A DNA stretch of 64,000 bases from Tridacna crocea. Its lineage: Eukaryota; Mollusca; Bivalvia; Cardiida; Cardiidae. Where the stretch lies: positions 12,471,290 through 12,535,289 of the forward strand of contig OX031061.1 of the NCBI GenBank assembly GCA_943736015.1. The letters run 5' to 3'. Numbering within the stretch: the stretch's first letter is position 1; every line of letters begins with the position of its first letter. Of this stretch, positions 10,870-23,014 are shown piece after piece. The position numbers were made by a program, and so were the translations under genes. The notes under the pieces were generated by a model. That model worked only from the letters and a program-made list of their open reading frames with translations. It searched no databases and had not been told where the DNA came from.

Positions 10870-12530
10870 CAGAATTCAGTTTATTCTACTGATGACAGAG
10901 AAGGAGATAGACGGAAGAAAAGATCGGTGAAAAGGCGGGCGGACACCCAAATAGACAGGGAAAGAAAAGAAAACAAAGACAGATATTTTACAGATTTTTC
11001 CGATGACACTTCAAGCTAGGTGCAACTCTTTTCTGTTTTAAATTGTTACTGTTACAAGTTGTGTACATAAACCAAAGTTCTATGCCCATTCTGTTTTTAT
11101 CTTATTCCTTGACACTCTTTGCGAAACGAAAAGAAAAAAAAATCTATTTAGATAAATACTCGTACTTGGTATAACATAAAACATCGCTGGAAAAGGAGAA
11201 AATGCTGGCTACAATGTCTTCTTAGTAAATAAGATGAAGATGTGTTTTACTTAAAAAAAAAAAAAATTCGTTTTTTAGATGCAAGAGTTAAATGTTACAC
11301 AACTTATCGGTAACTTTAGTACTTTGATTTGCACTAAAAGTTTCTGTTTACTGTAATAAATATAATTATTAAGACCATGAAAATAAGCATGTCATAAATT
11401 TTTATATATTCTTTTTATCTAAAATAAAGAAATGGACCAGAAAGCTATTGACTTTTCAGCAATTGATATAAAAAGTTAAAATTTATATTAATGAAAAGAT
11501 TATATACATAATATGACCAATTTATATACAATAAATCTGAAAATGTCATTTGGGTTGCTTCTACGATGCGTTCAAGGAATTGTGTTGTCAAGAAAATGTG
11601 CTTTATTTAAAAAATGATTAAGTTGTTTCTCAGATTATGATGTTTTGGAAGCATGAATGATTTTTTCTACAAAAAAAAGGCGCTGCCAGTGCTTACATCA
11701 CTTGAGGTCATTTTGGACTGTCACAAGGTATAAAATTTCCAGAGAAATGTAAATTGAGTATCAACAAACAATGTTAGGGTCAGAGATGTACTTGATGACG
11801 TTTGACCTCTGTAACTTCAAAAAGCCCCACTCGTCAGGTGTCAGAGTTTGGGAATTTGCTCAGGAGTCCTTTTGGCTCAAGAAAATCATAGTCCCGAAAA
11901 TTCCTTGCGGGGTTGGGGTGTGTGTGTGTGGGAGGGGGGGGGTTGCGCAGACACCCTGTTGGCTCATAGTCTATATTGTTTACATACATAAGCGTTATTT
12001 TTAGAACGAAACTAACACATTTTATTTACAAATAAATATGTTTTCCAGAGAACTAACCGCAAATAAAAAAATGACTCGTTACTCTTTTCGGGATTGTAAT
12101 AATGACATTTATTACATAAATCTCATTGTTTTCAAAATAATATAGTCATTACGAATTTTGTTGTCTCACACACGCGTGGGATAAGAAAGTAATTCTATAT
12201 TTGGTCAGCACTCTGTAATTATACGCTTCGTTTCTGAAACATTTCTGACGTAGGTTCCTGATGGAAATTTGAGATCAAAATTCTTGATCATGATAAAATT
12301 GTTAATTTAATCACTTTTAGACTCTGAACAAAACCAACTTCGGCAAGTTTCTTCGGAACTATTTTTCGTTGGTAATGTACCCGTCAAATTAAGTGCACAT
12401 GTGGGCTTCATATAAATTTCACTACACATGATACATGTATACTTCTGTTTTAACAGACTTTTGACAATAATTCTTGTTAAACGGTAATGTGATAAAAGGA
12501 ATCTGACATTCGTTGGCTTTTGAGGTAAAA
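10870..12530. other. Gene-poor stretch
   Basis: AT-rich, with a hairpin scrap at 11185 (GGAAAAGGAGAAAATGCTGG) and a GT-rich run at 11918. A frame at 11771-12004 has no recognised domain. Confidence 0.5.
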
Positions 12531-12536
12531 ATTTAT

Positions 12537-12766
12537 TAACCCATTATACCAAACGACAATATTTTAGACTGGTCCAAATTGAGAGCATTTGCAGACGACA
12601 AAATAATAGTTACTGAAAATCTGAAATTTGTTTTGTGAAGGGTAGAAAACATTGTGGGAAAAGGAGAAAATGCTGGTTACCAGCATTTTCTCCTTTTCCC
12701 ACAAGGTTTTCTAAAGGCTTCTTTCTCATGGGCGTCAAAAGTAGGTATTGTGTGGTAATAGGTTAA
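12537..12766 (+). repeat. Family A MITE, part of inverted pair
   Basis: Full-length copy with TTAACCC-type left end. It faces the copy at 12837 in the opposite orientation across 70 bp. Confidence 0.8.
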
Positions 12767-12836
12767 ACTCGTACACACAAAAAAAATGTCATTTAGTTCG
12801 CCAAAGGCTCGCTTAATAACATTTTTGTAGACTCGT

Positions 12837-13065
12837 TTAACCCATTACCACACAGTCCCTACTTTAGACGCCCCTGAAAAAGAAGCCTTTTGAAAACACT
12901 GTGGGAAAAGGAGAAAATGCTGGTAACCAGCATTTTCTCCTTTTCCCACAGTGTTTTCTACCCTTCCCAGAACTGAATTTCAATTTTTCAGTCACCTTTA
13001 TTTTGTCGTCTGCAAATGCTGTGAATTTGGACCAGTCCAAAATTTTCTCGTGTGGTAATGGGTTA
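12837..13065 (-). repeat. Family A MITE, reverse copy of inverted pair
   Basis: TTAACCCATTACCACACAGT end first, then hairpin, then TTTTGTCGTCTGCAAATGCT segment, ending TAATGGGTTAA. Confidence 0.8.
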
Positions 13066-13319
13066 ATAAATTTCTATCTCAAAAACCAACTCCAATCAGA
13101 TCCTATCATATCTTTATCTATCATATGCCTGTCATGACGCATCAGTATTGTGTAAAGGATAATTGTTCTTTAGCCGTGTGTAACTTAAATCTCTATCGCC
13201 AATATAAAGTAGCGAGTGGAAATGGCTAATACTAGTAATTCCATGGTTTGTGGACAAATCAGGCCAAATATCAGCTCCAAAATTCTTTAAAATATAATGA
13301 AATTAAACTGGAAGAATTA

Positions 13320-13586
13320 TTGACCCATCACGCAAAAGGGTACCATCTTGGAATTCTGTAGGCCACATCAATTAGATGAAAACAGATCAACAATAGTACA
13401 GGTAAGTTTAAGTTGACGATTCAAAAATGATTGTATAACAAGGTACAATGACCACTTTTCATACAGAAAATGCTATTAACGCGAAAAGTCTCAATCCTGG
13501 TCAGCTGGCGCATTTCGCGCAGTCTGACCAGGGTTGACACATTTTTAGCAGTTCCCAGTAGGTCCCTTTTTGCGTGATGGGTCACA
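13320..13586. repeat. Family G TIR element
   Basis: TGACCCATCACGCAAAAGGG at 13321 pairs with CCCTTTTTGCGTGATGGGTC ending about 13585. Inside is CCTGGTCAGCTGGCGCATTT, a hairpin related to families E and F. Confidence 0.72.
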
Positions 13587-13726
13587 TTTTAAAAAGTACC
13601 ATTGTTTCTTGCACATTTTTGGATACAGTTTCTAAATACGAGTATACACACGGGGAAAACCATGATTTGTGCAACAGACTTTTATAAAAGAAAAAGTTAC
13701 CCCCCCAACCCCATCCTTTGCTTTTG

Positions 13727-13920
13727 ATCAGCCGGCATAGCTCAAGTGGTTGAGCGTAGAACTCGTATAAAGTCAAGTTTCGGGTCAGGTGAGGGGGTGG
13801 GTTCGAATCCCACAGCCAGCCATCTAAAATTACTAATGAACTTTTGGATGAGACATTAAACCGAGATCCGGTGTGATTGTGTTTTAAGACTGACCACCGC
13901 AAGGTTTGGTAAAAAACCAG
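13727..13920 (+). repeat. tRNA-derived SINE
   Basis: GGCATAGCTCAAGTGGTTGA (A box) and GTGGGTTCGAATCCCAC (B box with T arm), with a long middle; TCTAAAATTACTAATG tail region. Confidence 0.6.
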
Positions 13921-13945
13921 GTTAGTTCCCCGTTAATCTGCTGAA

Positions 13946-14169
13946 CTAATTACCAAACGATAATATTTTAGGCTTGTCCAAATCGAAAGCAATTGCAGAC
14001 GACAAAATAAATGCGACTCAAAATTTGAACTTTGTGTTTCGAAGGGTAGAAGCCTTAGTGAGAAAAAGAGAAAATGCTGGTTACCAGTATTTTCTCCTTT
14101 TCCCACAATGTTTTCTAAAGGCTTCTTTCTCAGAGTCGTCAAAAGTGGGGATTGTGTGGTAAAGGGTTT
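13946..14169 (+). repeat. Family A MITE
   Basis: Full length; the left hairpin arm has GTGAGAAAAAGAG in place of GTGGGAAAAGGAG. Confidence 0.75.
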
Positions 14170-14483
14170 ATAAATTAAATGTGTAGATTTCGAATTAGTC
14201 CCGTAATATAATGTTATCCGACGATTAATACAGACCTTAAAAATGAAAGACCAGACTGCACATTCCATGCTTTCTGATCTTGATCTACACATTCTGAAAA
14301 AGCATAATAATCCTATACAGCAAGCTGAGGGGAACTCCGGTAAGATAACGTTTAACAAAAAAAATGAAATTGCAGAATTTATAACGTGTTCATTTCTGTC
14401 GCGGCTTGAGATTTCCCACAATCAATTCTGGTGGGAACGACTTAAGTGAGTCGAAACAAGGAAGAAAGAAAGTACTCAACCCC

Positions 14484-14618
14484 AAGGTTACTTGGTGCGA
14501 CTCATGAATCTTTTGTCGACAGTGTAGATCAAAATCAGATTGCACAGAATCTGATCTTGGATCTACAGTTTCCGATCAGAAGGTATTTACCTTTAGATAT
14601 ACCTTTGAAATAGCTAAT
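14484..14618 (+). repeat. Family C MITE cut by a family A MITE
   Basis: GTAGATCAAAATCAGATTGC and TGATCTTGGATCTACAGTTT form the hairpin; the element stops at the start of the next MITE. Confidence 0.6.
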
Positions 14619-14848
14619 TTAAACCCTTTACCAAACAATCCCTGGTTTGTACGATCCAGGAAAAGAAACCATCAGAGAACATTGTGGGAAAAGAAGAAAA
14701 TGCTTGTAACCAGCATTTTCTCCTTTTCCTACAATGTTTTCTACTCTTCTAAAGTTCAGTAATAATCTTTGAGTTGCATTTATTTTGTCGTCTGCAAATG
14801 CTTTCAATTTGAACAAGCCTAAAATTGTGTCGTTTAGTAAAGAGTTAA
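14619..14848 (-). repeat. Family A MITE truncating a family C element
   Basis: A reverse copy begins at TTTAAACCCTTTACC directly after a family C right half, so it inserted in or beside that element. Confidence 0.75.
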
Positions 14849-14938
14849 CAATCGGCTTAAAGATTTCGTTTCACGTATTACGCAGGAAAAGGGTTTATAA
14901 TTGGGGAATTGCGACTATTTTCAGCACCATACATGATA

Positions 14939-15167
14939 TGCAACACGAGAAAAGGAGCATTCGGACATTTGCGTGAAGTGCTGTTTCTGATCATCCTGCT
15001 CACTCAGCACAAACTTATCCGAGACGACACCTTTCGTTTTTAATGTTATTTTATGTTTTGCGCAAGTCTACTTTTGGACAAAATCTTGTGTAGTCGTAAA
15101 GTGCCGTCTCGGGTTAGCCTGCATGTGCGGACTGCAAATGTCCGAACGCCCCTTTTCGCGTGTTGCA
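14939..15167. repeat. Family E element
   Basis: GCAACACGAGAAAAGGAGCA to CCCCTTTTCGCGTGTTGC; inner hairpin decayed (GTTAGCCTGCATGTGCGGAC). Confidence 0.68.
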
Positions 15168-16084
15168 GGCCATATATACACGAAACTGACCAGCAATAGC
15201 CCATGTGCTCAGACCAGCATTACTCATGCCCACAGTTTGCCATTTCTGGGCTTCAGAAAGTTTTCTCGTATAGCCATCGTTTCATTTGGCTCATAAATCA
15301 GCCTGTTACTTGTTTACTGGGTCCGTGCATAGTTTGAAAATATACCTAATAAAAGGTTATCTATTGAAAAAATTTAATATATATTTATTTGAATTTGTAC
15401 TGGTGATGCTTTGCTTATGTCTGACTGTATAAGGGCAATGCTCTGGCAAAAGCGGGTTTAACTCTTTACCAAACGGCAAAATTCTGGACCAGTCCAAATT
15501 GAAAGCATTTGCAGACGAAAAAATAAATGCTATACCCCCATTCCACTAGGCCGCGATCTACGGCGCTCTGTGCGCTCATACAAAGCGCCGTAGATCGCCT
15601 CAGTTCGCTGCCGGATTGGTGATTATGAGGACACTCCCGCTCAGATAACAACCAGATGACGCTTCGTTGGTGATCAAGTAAAGACCATTGAGATCCGATA
15701 GCGATTGAACCGTACATAGTCACTATCGTAGGCTCGCTAGGAGTTGCGATCTTATACGACCTGTTTTCGCTCCGTTAGCGACCAGAGGCTTTGATGCTCC
15801 TTTCACTCCTTCCCCTGAGTAGCATACTACAGTTGACTAAAGAATTTATTGTACCTACACCAGGTAGTCTCCAAATAGGAAATGATGATATGACGACTCT
15901 GTAGGATTAAGGTCCTTCTGTGCTCGAGTCAAATATGGTATGCACCATTACAGAAAAAGAATCGGATACAAGAAAATCCGGGTACAAGCCCCGAGCTCTT
16001 CTTCGAATATATCTCCTTGGTTCCTCAACGTGCCCAGTGTACCCGATACACACGAGGCTACCTCTGGGTTCCAAACCAGTTCAC

Positions 16085-16200
16085 CTCCAGTTGAGTTGGA
16101 AACACAAGATGTCTCAGAAAGGTCCTAGTTGGGCCGGGTATCGAACTGCGGGCCTCAGGATTGAAAGTCCGGCATTTTACCACTGCACTACCGGTCTGAG
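16085..16200 (-). repeat. Reversed tRNA-like SINE head
   Basis: GGGTATCGAACTGCGGGC is a reversed B-box (complement GCCCGCAGTTCGATACCC). ACCACTGCACTACCGGTC carries a reversed A-box region. Confidence 0.5.
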
Positions 16201-16257
16201 AAACAGACACTCTTTTATATAGCCCTCTATAAGCGCGATCAGAGCGACATCATATCG

Positions 16258-16385
16258 GCACTTGATCGTAACGGAGCGCTATCCTATCGCCACTTGATCG
16301 TAACGGAGCGCTATCATATCGCCACTTGATCGTATGGGAGCGCGATCATATCGCCACTTGATCACGACGGAGCGCTACTGCATCT
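16258..16385 (+). repeat. 32-bp tandem repeat, about 4 units
   Basis: The unit is CACTTGATCGTAACGGAGCG followed by CTATCCTATCGC; later units vary at a few positions. It lies inside the 15.5-16.7 kb element. Confidence 0.7.
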
Positions 16386-16879
16386 CTAATGGTCGCTATC
16401 GGATCACATAGGAGCGCAATGACCGGCATACTGGAGGAACATTTGCGCTCTTGATCGATCCGATAGCGCTCCATTTACGATGTTTACGTTCAAGTTGCGT
16501 TTCGATAGCGATTTAAGCGATTAAGTAGCGATGTGACGGCGTTCTAAACAGAGCGCCACGGATCTTTGTGCAAGGGAGTAGACTGGTGGCGATCTTGGCG
16601 ATCTTGGAGATCCGCTAAAGATCTGTTAACGTTCTTGGCGTTCTTGGCGCTCTGCATGGCGATCTACGGCGCTCCGTGAGAGCGCCGTGGATCGCGGCCT
16701 AGTGGAATGGGGGTATTAATCAAAACTTGAAATTTGATTTGGAAAGGGTAGAAAACATTGTGGGAAAAGGAGAAAATGCTGGTTACCAGCATTTTCTCCT
16801 TTTCCCACAATGTTTTCAAAGGCTTTCTTTCTCAGGGTCGTTAAAAGTCGGAATTGTGTGGTAAAGAGTTAATACATCT

Positions 16880-17095
16880 CGGTGATACATGATACCAGCC
16901 AAAAGCATCACTGGATTATGGATCCATAAGAACCAACTTTTTAGATAACCGAATTATATTAATCATTAGGTAGACCGGTCCATGGACATACAGAAAATTA
17001 ACCAATAGCGAAAAATTTCGACAGATTGCGCAGGCTGACTGGGTCCAAACTTTTCGCAGATGCATTAAGTCCCTCTTTCACAGAAAATGGTTCAT
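16880..17095. repeat. Family F element
   Basis: GACCGGTCCATGGACATACA, AATAGCGAAAAATTTCGACA, and GCATTAAGTCCCTCTTTCAC mark the family; the central hairpin is half deleted. Confidence 0.6.
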
Positions 17096-17814
17096 TTATA
17101 TACACTTGACCTTTTAGACGTTTGAAAATACATTCCACCGACTAAGAAGCTCACGATGCAGATCCAAAATCAGACTGCACGGTATTTACTGTCTATTCTT
17201 GATCTTTGTCGTCAACAAAAGTCTCTTTTTCGCCCGTGGTACTGAAAGGGTTTGGGTTACCCAAAAAAGATTATACGTATACCCGTTCCTGAAACAAAAA
17301 TAACAGACGCACCGAATCTGCAGAGAAGCCGACAGTTCACCGTTGTTTATTGTGTTGTTAAGAAAGACAGATAGACAAACGAATAAACCAATAGACAGAC
17401 AGACGGACGAACGGACGGAGAGACAGACAGACAGAGTGCGAGAAAAGAAAGAGAAATTGCACGAAAAGGCAAACAATAAGGAAATAAGAAAATATTGAAA
17501 GTTTCTGAGGGTTATGCACGTTACAAGCAATATTTCTTACTTCTTACAGTGTTTTCCAAATATTTCAAGTGCATATAAGCATAGGCCTACAACTGAATTC
17601 ATTGTAAAATATAATTTAGTTACAGTATAACCCATTATACCAAACAATGGCAAATTTTAAAAGGAGTTATTCAGTTTTTTTTTTTTTTTTTTCGATGGAA
17701 TCAAAATTTCTAACACCGCAAAGAACAACTAACTACATGTAGATATATTTTTCTTTGCAATTGTTATAAACGTGGCTGTTACACTCGGGAAAATGAACCA
17801 ATTTTGTGCGTTTA

Positions 17815-18035
17815 AGGTCTACGGCCCCTAATTTTCATATCAAGGACAGAAGTTTCCGAGATTAGCCGAAGAGCCTTTACATAAACGTCGGTGTAACACG
17901 GTATTTACCGGTAAGTTAGTAGGTTTGCGACCCCTAACTTTCATATTTAAAGACGGAAGCTGCCGAGATTGGCCGAATAGCTTTTACGGAAGTTTTGATG
18001 TTACACGATTTTCACCGATGAGTTAAGAGGTCGTA
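17815..18035 (+). repeat. Diverged 110-bp tandem duplication
   Basis: CGGCCCCTAATTTTCATATC and GCGACCCCTAACTTTCATAT start two units, both containing GAGATT(A/G)GCCGAA and TTACACGATTTTCACCG-like ends. Confidence 0.65.
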
Positions 18036-19084
18036 ATCCTTGATTATTTAAAGAGAATTTCCTTTTGCAGCTCTCATCTCCATCTATTTTAATTACATCA
18101 GATACGACCTCAGCATATTTAGTTAAATATGAATCCTCATAACAGACGCATCTTTTTGATTATGTAGCAATCCCGCAAGTCTTTGAGAATCCCCTGTCGC
18201 GAAAACTAAATATACCAATAAGGTAGGGATAGAGTTGAAAAAAAGAAAACACAAGATCTTCGACTCTTCTTTTCTTGTGTTCAGATATATACAAAGACTT
18301 TCGAATACAGTAGTCGATTTAAAAATTCTAGAACTATGTTTCTGTATCCGAAATTTGAATAACCGAATACCGGTGCACTTTTAGTCATATGTTGATATGA
18401 CAGTTCCAAATAAAATACGGAAGTCGGAGCTATTTCACTGGCTAGAACTTCGCGCAAAAAAAGGTCCTCAGTGATTGAAATATTTATCAAGTTGCATTTG
18501 CGAAGACTTGTTCATGTGCAATTTTCGAAGTGAAATCATCAGCGAAATCAAAGTATGCTGAGTATCACAAGTTCGGCCACCTTACACGTTATAAATATTC
18601 AGTGAAATATGATTTATAGTGAACAAATGAATGTACTAGGTAAATAATTCGGTTAAACCTCGGGAATTGAGAAAACAGTAAATTATGCATTATGTATAGA
18701 GAAGTCAATCAAATTATTTAAAACAAAAGCGACAACAAAGACTTGAATTTATAAAGGCCCAATGCCTACATCGACAAAGTCACGTCCGCAAACCTATTGA
18801 TACAGGAAGATGAACGAAATTTTTTATACACTTCTAGGTATAATGTGATTTTATACGAGTTTTAACCGTTTGTCACGTGTTTACAGCACATCGACAAACC
18901 CTACAGCCGCAAAAGGAAAATATAAATACCAGTGAAAAATATGTTTCCTTCTATGTACTATACAAGTTTGGGTTACTCATTAATTATCGTATAAGTACTA
19001 TCTCCTTTTTTTCCTCAGTATTTTTGTTAAACGGAAGAAATTGGCTTTTGTTATATTCTATGGGGTTGTTATTGTACACATCAC

Positions 19085-19180
19085 ATGACCACAGGTATGG
19101 TAAAATCATATATAATGTTACAAGATACATGTATATGTATACGTAATAAAGTATGTCTATGTCTATGTCTATGTCTTATA
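19085..19180 (+). repeat. Retroelement-type 3' end with (TATGTC)n
   Basis: AATAAAGTATGTCTATGTCT: poly(A)-type hexamer, then hexanucleotide units. Confidence 0.5.
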
Positions 19181-19282
19181 TTCGTCTTTCTTCTTTATTG
19201 ATAGTTTACCAGTTATCGTCTTAGTGAGAAATCTTTTTTTAAGTTCGGCAAGGTAAAAAAAAAAATCTGAATAATTTCGTTC

Positions 19283-19480
19283 ACACTTTACCAAACAACA
19301 ATATTTTAGACTGGTCCAAATTAAGTGCACTTGCAGATGACAAAATAAACATGACTCAGAGATTGAAATTTGTCACAGTTTCCAGCAGGGTAGAAAACAT
19401 TGTGGGAAAAGGAGAAAATGCTGGTCACCGTCTCCTATTTCAGGGTCGTAAAAACCAGGGATTGTTTGGTAAAGGGTAAA
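19283..19480 (+). repeat. Family A MITE with deleted right arm
   Basis: The left arm runs to ATGCTGGTCACC, then sequence jumps to the TTTCAGGGTCG flank, so the returning hairpin strand is lost. Confidence 0.7.
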
Positions 19481-19608
19481 TCTTTATCCTACTGAGAAAG
19501 TTATAAGATATTTTAAAGTCGATATTAAAACCCCAAAAGTTACTATTTCAAAATTATTTTGGGTGGAGAAATATTCTTCTCTTGGGGTAGTATAGATCAA
19601 AGATCAGA

Positions 19609-19986
19609 CTGCAACACGGCAAACGAGGAATTCGGACATCTGCGTAAAGTGTCGTCTCGAAGCAGCCTGCGCAATCCGCGCAGGCTGATCCGAGACGGCA
19701 CTTTACGACTACATTAGATTTTGTGCAAGAATAGACTTGTGCAAAATAGAAAATTACATAAATATGGAGAGTGTCGTTTCGTATCAACCTGAGTGGACTG
19801 CTCGGATTAATCCGAGACGGCAATTTATGACTACATTAGAGTTTGTGCAACATTAAACTTGTGCAAAACGTAAACTTGCATAAAAAACGGTAAGTGTCGT
19901 TTCGGATTTGCCTGCGCGGACTGAGCAGGTTGATCCGAGACGACACTTTACGCAAATGTCCGAATGCCCCTTTTAGCGTGAAGCAA
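19609..19986. repeat. Family E element with internal expansion
   Basis: The GAGACGGCA-TTTACGACTACATTAGA segment occurs twice (19693 and 19813), making this copy about 110 bp longer than its relatives. Confidence 0.7.
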
Positions 19987-20087
19987 GCGATACTGAAGAG
20001 TTTAAAGTATTGTCTATGTCAAAAGTTGAGTAGCACATTGTCTTATCTCACTCACGTGTTTCGTGCTCTTTACAGCTGTGATGGTTC

Positions 20088-20316
20088 TAAACCCTTTCCT
20101 TAACGACAAACTTTTGGACTAGACCAAATTGAAAGCATTTGCAGAGGACAATTCAACTCTTGCCGAAACGATGATTTCGGTCTATGATAGGGTAGAAAAC
20201 ATTGTGGGAAAAGGAGAAAATGCTGGTTACCAGCATTTTCTCCTTTTCCCACAATGTTTTCAAAAGGCTACTACTCTAGACCCGTAAAAACCAGGGATTG
20301 TTTGGGAAAGTGTTAA
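20088..20316 (+). repeat. Family A MITE, full length
   Basis: Ends are TAAACCCTTTCCTTAACG and GGGAAAGTGTTAA. It belongs to the subgroup with CCTTTCC ends and AACTCTTGCCGAAA, also at 44.9 and 58.7 kb. Confidence 0.75.
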
Positions 20317-20579
20317 TTAATGGACTACATCCGCCTTCAATCAGTCGATTACATACAGGGCTTGACTTCAGGCGTCCAAAGTTCTTTGCAAATATTGATA
20401 ACATAGTTATTGTCATAGGACTCGATCTTTACTTACAGAACGCTAAAGATTATGTCACAAATCTTTTGGGGGAAAAGCAGCCGGTGGCTTGGAAAAAAAT
20501 GTTGCTAGAAATACATGTTAAAGGCTCCCGGAAAATATAGATAGGTGTGCTGGTCGCCGCGCTTTCTTTCCGAGGACTA

Positions 20580-20645
20580 CTGATAGCCAGTGCAACAGAA
20601 TGTATTCCTCTCTTAGCCAGTGCAACAGAATGTATTCCTCTCTAT
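20580..20645 (+). repeat. 32-bp tandem duplication
   Basis: TAGCCAGTGCAACAGAATGT followed by ATTCCTCTCT occurs twice, about 32 bp apart. Confidence 0.75.
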
Positions 20646-20689
20646 AACAACTGATCATTGTTTTGACGATGATTAAGCGGAAAAGCAGC

Positions 20690-20962
20690 CAGTGGTTGGT
20701 TGGTTGTATCGGGGTTTAACGCCACTTTAGCGGCTAAGGTCATATCATGGCGGTCTGTCACGCATACGTGTTTATCTGGCTTTCTCATACCAGTGCTAAC
20801 GCAACTTTCTTTCCAAAGCCACCGACTACTTTTCTTACATGCTTCAGGAGATGTGAGAGGCGAAAATAAGCCGAAAAGAAAGTTCGTCTCAACCGGGTAT
20901 CGAACTCACAACTACCAGGTCATGAGTCCGACACGCTCACCACTGAGCCACCCGGGCGGGCA
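20690..20962 (-). repeat. tRNA-derived SINE, reversed
   Basis: CCGGGTATCGAACTCACAAC is the reversed B box and CACTGAGCCACCCGGGCG the reversed A box; the body matches 52.18-52.43 kb. Confidence 0.68.
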
Positions 20963-21414
20963 GTAGCCAGTGGGGTGAAAAGAAAATTGTACAAAGTATT
21001 GACAAAAGAAACTCCAGGAAAGCATAGATAGGTACACTTGTCGCCGCTGTATAACTGGAACACGGCGTATTAATCAACACAATCAACCGGTTTGTTCGAC
21101 ATGGTAAGATTTCTCTAGGAAAAAAAAAGAAGTCTGAAATATTTAGGGTTTTTTTACTAACAGTGTTTCTCTATCACTGAATGCTGCCAGAGGCAGGGAA
21201 TGGAGGTGGTTGTGCATGTAACAGCCCTATTGCAGCTTTGTTTGTCACTCCCGTTATTTTTTAATCTCGGTATTTGCTGCATGTATATGGGAATGCAGAA
21301 ATTTTGTCAAAAGTTTCAAAGTTCCTGTAAATATATTTACCTGTGTATGTGACGTTTTTCTGTCAAAAAAATAAACAACTAGTTTCATATTTACAGAAGG
21401 GGGGATATTGAAGA

Positions 21415-21850
21415 AATTTTTTTTTTTCGTTGAAAGATCGAAATTTATTTCATTGAGTGAAAACCAGTAATATTTTCAAGAGTAGCGAAGCCACGAGTGA
21501 AAATATTACCGATGGTATTCACTCAATGAAATAAATTTCAATCTTTCACCGAAAAAAAAATCTATTAATTTCATGCTTATAACCCTTTCTGGGAGGAGCT
21601 TTATCAAAACGTACAATTCTTTTCCGCTATTCCCCGTGGCGTACCCCTCCCGCACAGCAACACATTACAATATTACGTCAAGCGCGAGAAATATAAGGTA
21701 AATGATGTAATATTTCCATCTGGTTGTGAAGCACGCGCAATTTACTTAGGCAACAAGAACATGAAAATCGGTATTTTCACTGGTCGTATCCGTGTAATAT
21801 AGACAAATATTTTCACTGCTATTTTTCGATATCCAATCGGAAATTATGAA
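21415..21850. repeat. Family H element
   Basis: Palindromic first part: TCGAAATTTATTTCATTGAG against CACTCAATGAAATAAATTTC, about 60 bp apart. A long single-copy tail follows (CCTTTCTGGGAGGAGCTTTA; GTGGCGTACCCCTCCCGCA). Confidence 0.7.
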
Positions 21851-21967
21851 ATTAAACAATATATCTGTAAATTTTATGCCATGTAATATGTGCCGGAGGC
21901 CTTAATTACGAATAAAGTGTTCTGAGTTCTGAGGTTTTTTATGTCTTGGATTAAACATTTTTTAAAC

Positions 21968-22165
21968 AAACCCCGATTTTTACAACCAAAGAGGAACAAA
22001 CTTTCTGAAAACATTGTGGTGATCAGCATTTTCTCCTTTTCCAAGAATGTCTTCTTCTCTTCTTAAGTCAAGTTTAAAATTTTGGGTCATGGTTCTTTTT
22101 TGCCGTCTGCAAATGCTTTCAGTTTGGACAAGTCTAAAATTTTGTAGCTTGATAAAGATTTAAAA
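21968..22165 (-). repeat. Family A MITE, left arm deleted
   Basis: ACATTGTGGTGATCAGCATT shows loss of most of one hairpin arm; the TGCCGTCTGCAAATGC segment remains. Confidence 0.6.
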
Positions 22166-22464
22166 TGTCAATGGATCTCCTTGAACAAATTTGAAGTGGA
22201 TTACCTTTGAATCATTTTCTTGAAGTAAGTTTTATACATAATTATTTACGATAAGTAAATACATTTGGGCGCAAATATTGTGGCGATAAAATGAAGTTAC
22301 AGAGTAATCTCTGTTTTGGACAGTGTTTCCGAAGGTGACGTGATGCAAGATGCACTATTTAAGGGCGTCTGCATGATATAATGTCCTAATTAGAGAAATT
22401 AAGATTCGGAGCTTTAGTCTTGCATGGATAAAAAGGGCCTGTTCTCAGTACTTTTGGTACGTGG

Positions 22465-22694
22465 CTTAACCCATTACCAAACGACACTATCTTAGACTTG
22501 TCCAAATTGAAAGCATTTGCAGACAACAAAATAAAAGTGACTGAAAATTTGCAATTTGTTTTGTGAAGGGTAGAAAACATTGTTGGAAAAGGAGAAAATG
22601 CTGGTTACCAGCATTTTCTCCTTTTCCCACAATGTTTTCTAAAGGCTTCCTTCTCAGGGGTGTTAAAAGTAGGGATTGTGTGGTAATGGGTTAA
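22465..22694 (+). repeat. Family A MITE, full length
   Basis: Clean TTAACCC and GGGTTAA ends with intact hairpin; closest to copies at 1.9, 12.5 and 63.5 kb. Confidence 0.8.
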
Positions 22695-22741
22695 AAACCA
22701 AGCCTTGGCCTACATATAGTGTTTTTGGTGTTCATCAGATT

Positions 22742-23012
22742 TGAGCCATGCTCTGGCAAAAGCGGGCTTGATGCATCTCCGCAATGCATGCTACCTAGCA
22801 AAATCATTACATATTCATTGATCCACAAATCTTTTTTTTTTTTTTTTTTTTTCGAAAAATCGACTGGGTCTTAGGTAGACTGGTCCCTCGACATATAGAA
22901 AATTGACCTAGAGCGAAAAGTTTCGGCCCAGGTGAGCCTGCGCAGACTGCGCAGGCTTACCTTGGTCAATACTTTTCGAAGGTACATTAAGCTCTCTTTT
23001 CACAGAGTATGG
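22742..23012. repeat. Family F element, complete
   Basis: From GCTCTGGCAAAAGCGGGCTT to CTCTCTTTTCACAGAG. Centre: GGTGAGCCTGCGCAGACTGC and its return. About 270 bp with weak terminal symmetry (TGCCAGAGC/CTGTGAAAAGAG). Confidence 0.7.
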
Positions 23013-23014
23013 GA

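Larger units (their letters stand above)
15532..16718. mobile_element. 1.19-kb TIR element nested in a MITE
   Basis: Terminal inverted repeats ATACCCCCATTCCACTAGGC at 15532 and the complement ending at 16718 continue inward as GATC-rich sequence (GCGATCTACGGCGC). Inside are many GATCG/CGATC and GGAGCGC units, a 32-bp minisatellite (16258-16385) and a reversed tRNA-like segment (16085-16200). No transposase frame is present. The target duplication cannot be fixed beyond a short TA-containing site. Confidence 0.75.
15457..16872 (+). repeat. Family A MITE split by a 1.19-kb element
   Basis: Left part 15457-15531 (TTTAACTCTTTACCAAACGG to AAATAAATGC) continues at 16719 (ATCAAAACTTGAAATTTG) through the hairpin to GGTAAAGAGTTAA at 16872. 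The two parts reassemble into one ordinary copy. Confidence 0.8.
17540..19280. other. Gene-poor stretch
   Basis: Apart from the tandem duplication at 17815 and the 3'-end-like repeat at 19.1 kb, I see no exon with matching splice sites. Confidence 0.45.

Noticed and set aside
13727..13822. Functional tRNA gene of Leu/Ser type
   Set aside because: T arm is good but the acceptor stem is mismatched and the middle is too long.
13933..14421. 162-codon minus-strand open frame
   Set aside because: Most of it is a family A MITE read in reverse; similar frames occur in other copies.
20700..20966. Protein-like frame (SGFNATLAAKVISWRS)
   Set aside because: The same frame appears in the SINE at 52.1-52.4 kb; it is SINE sequence with A and B boxes.
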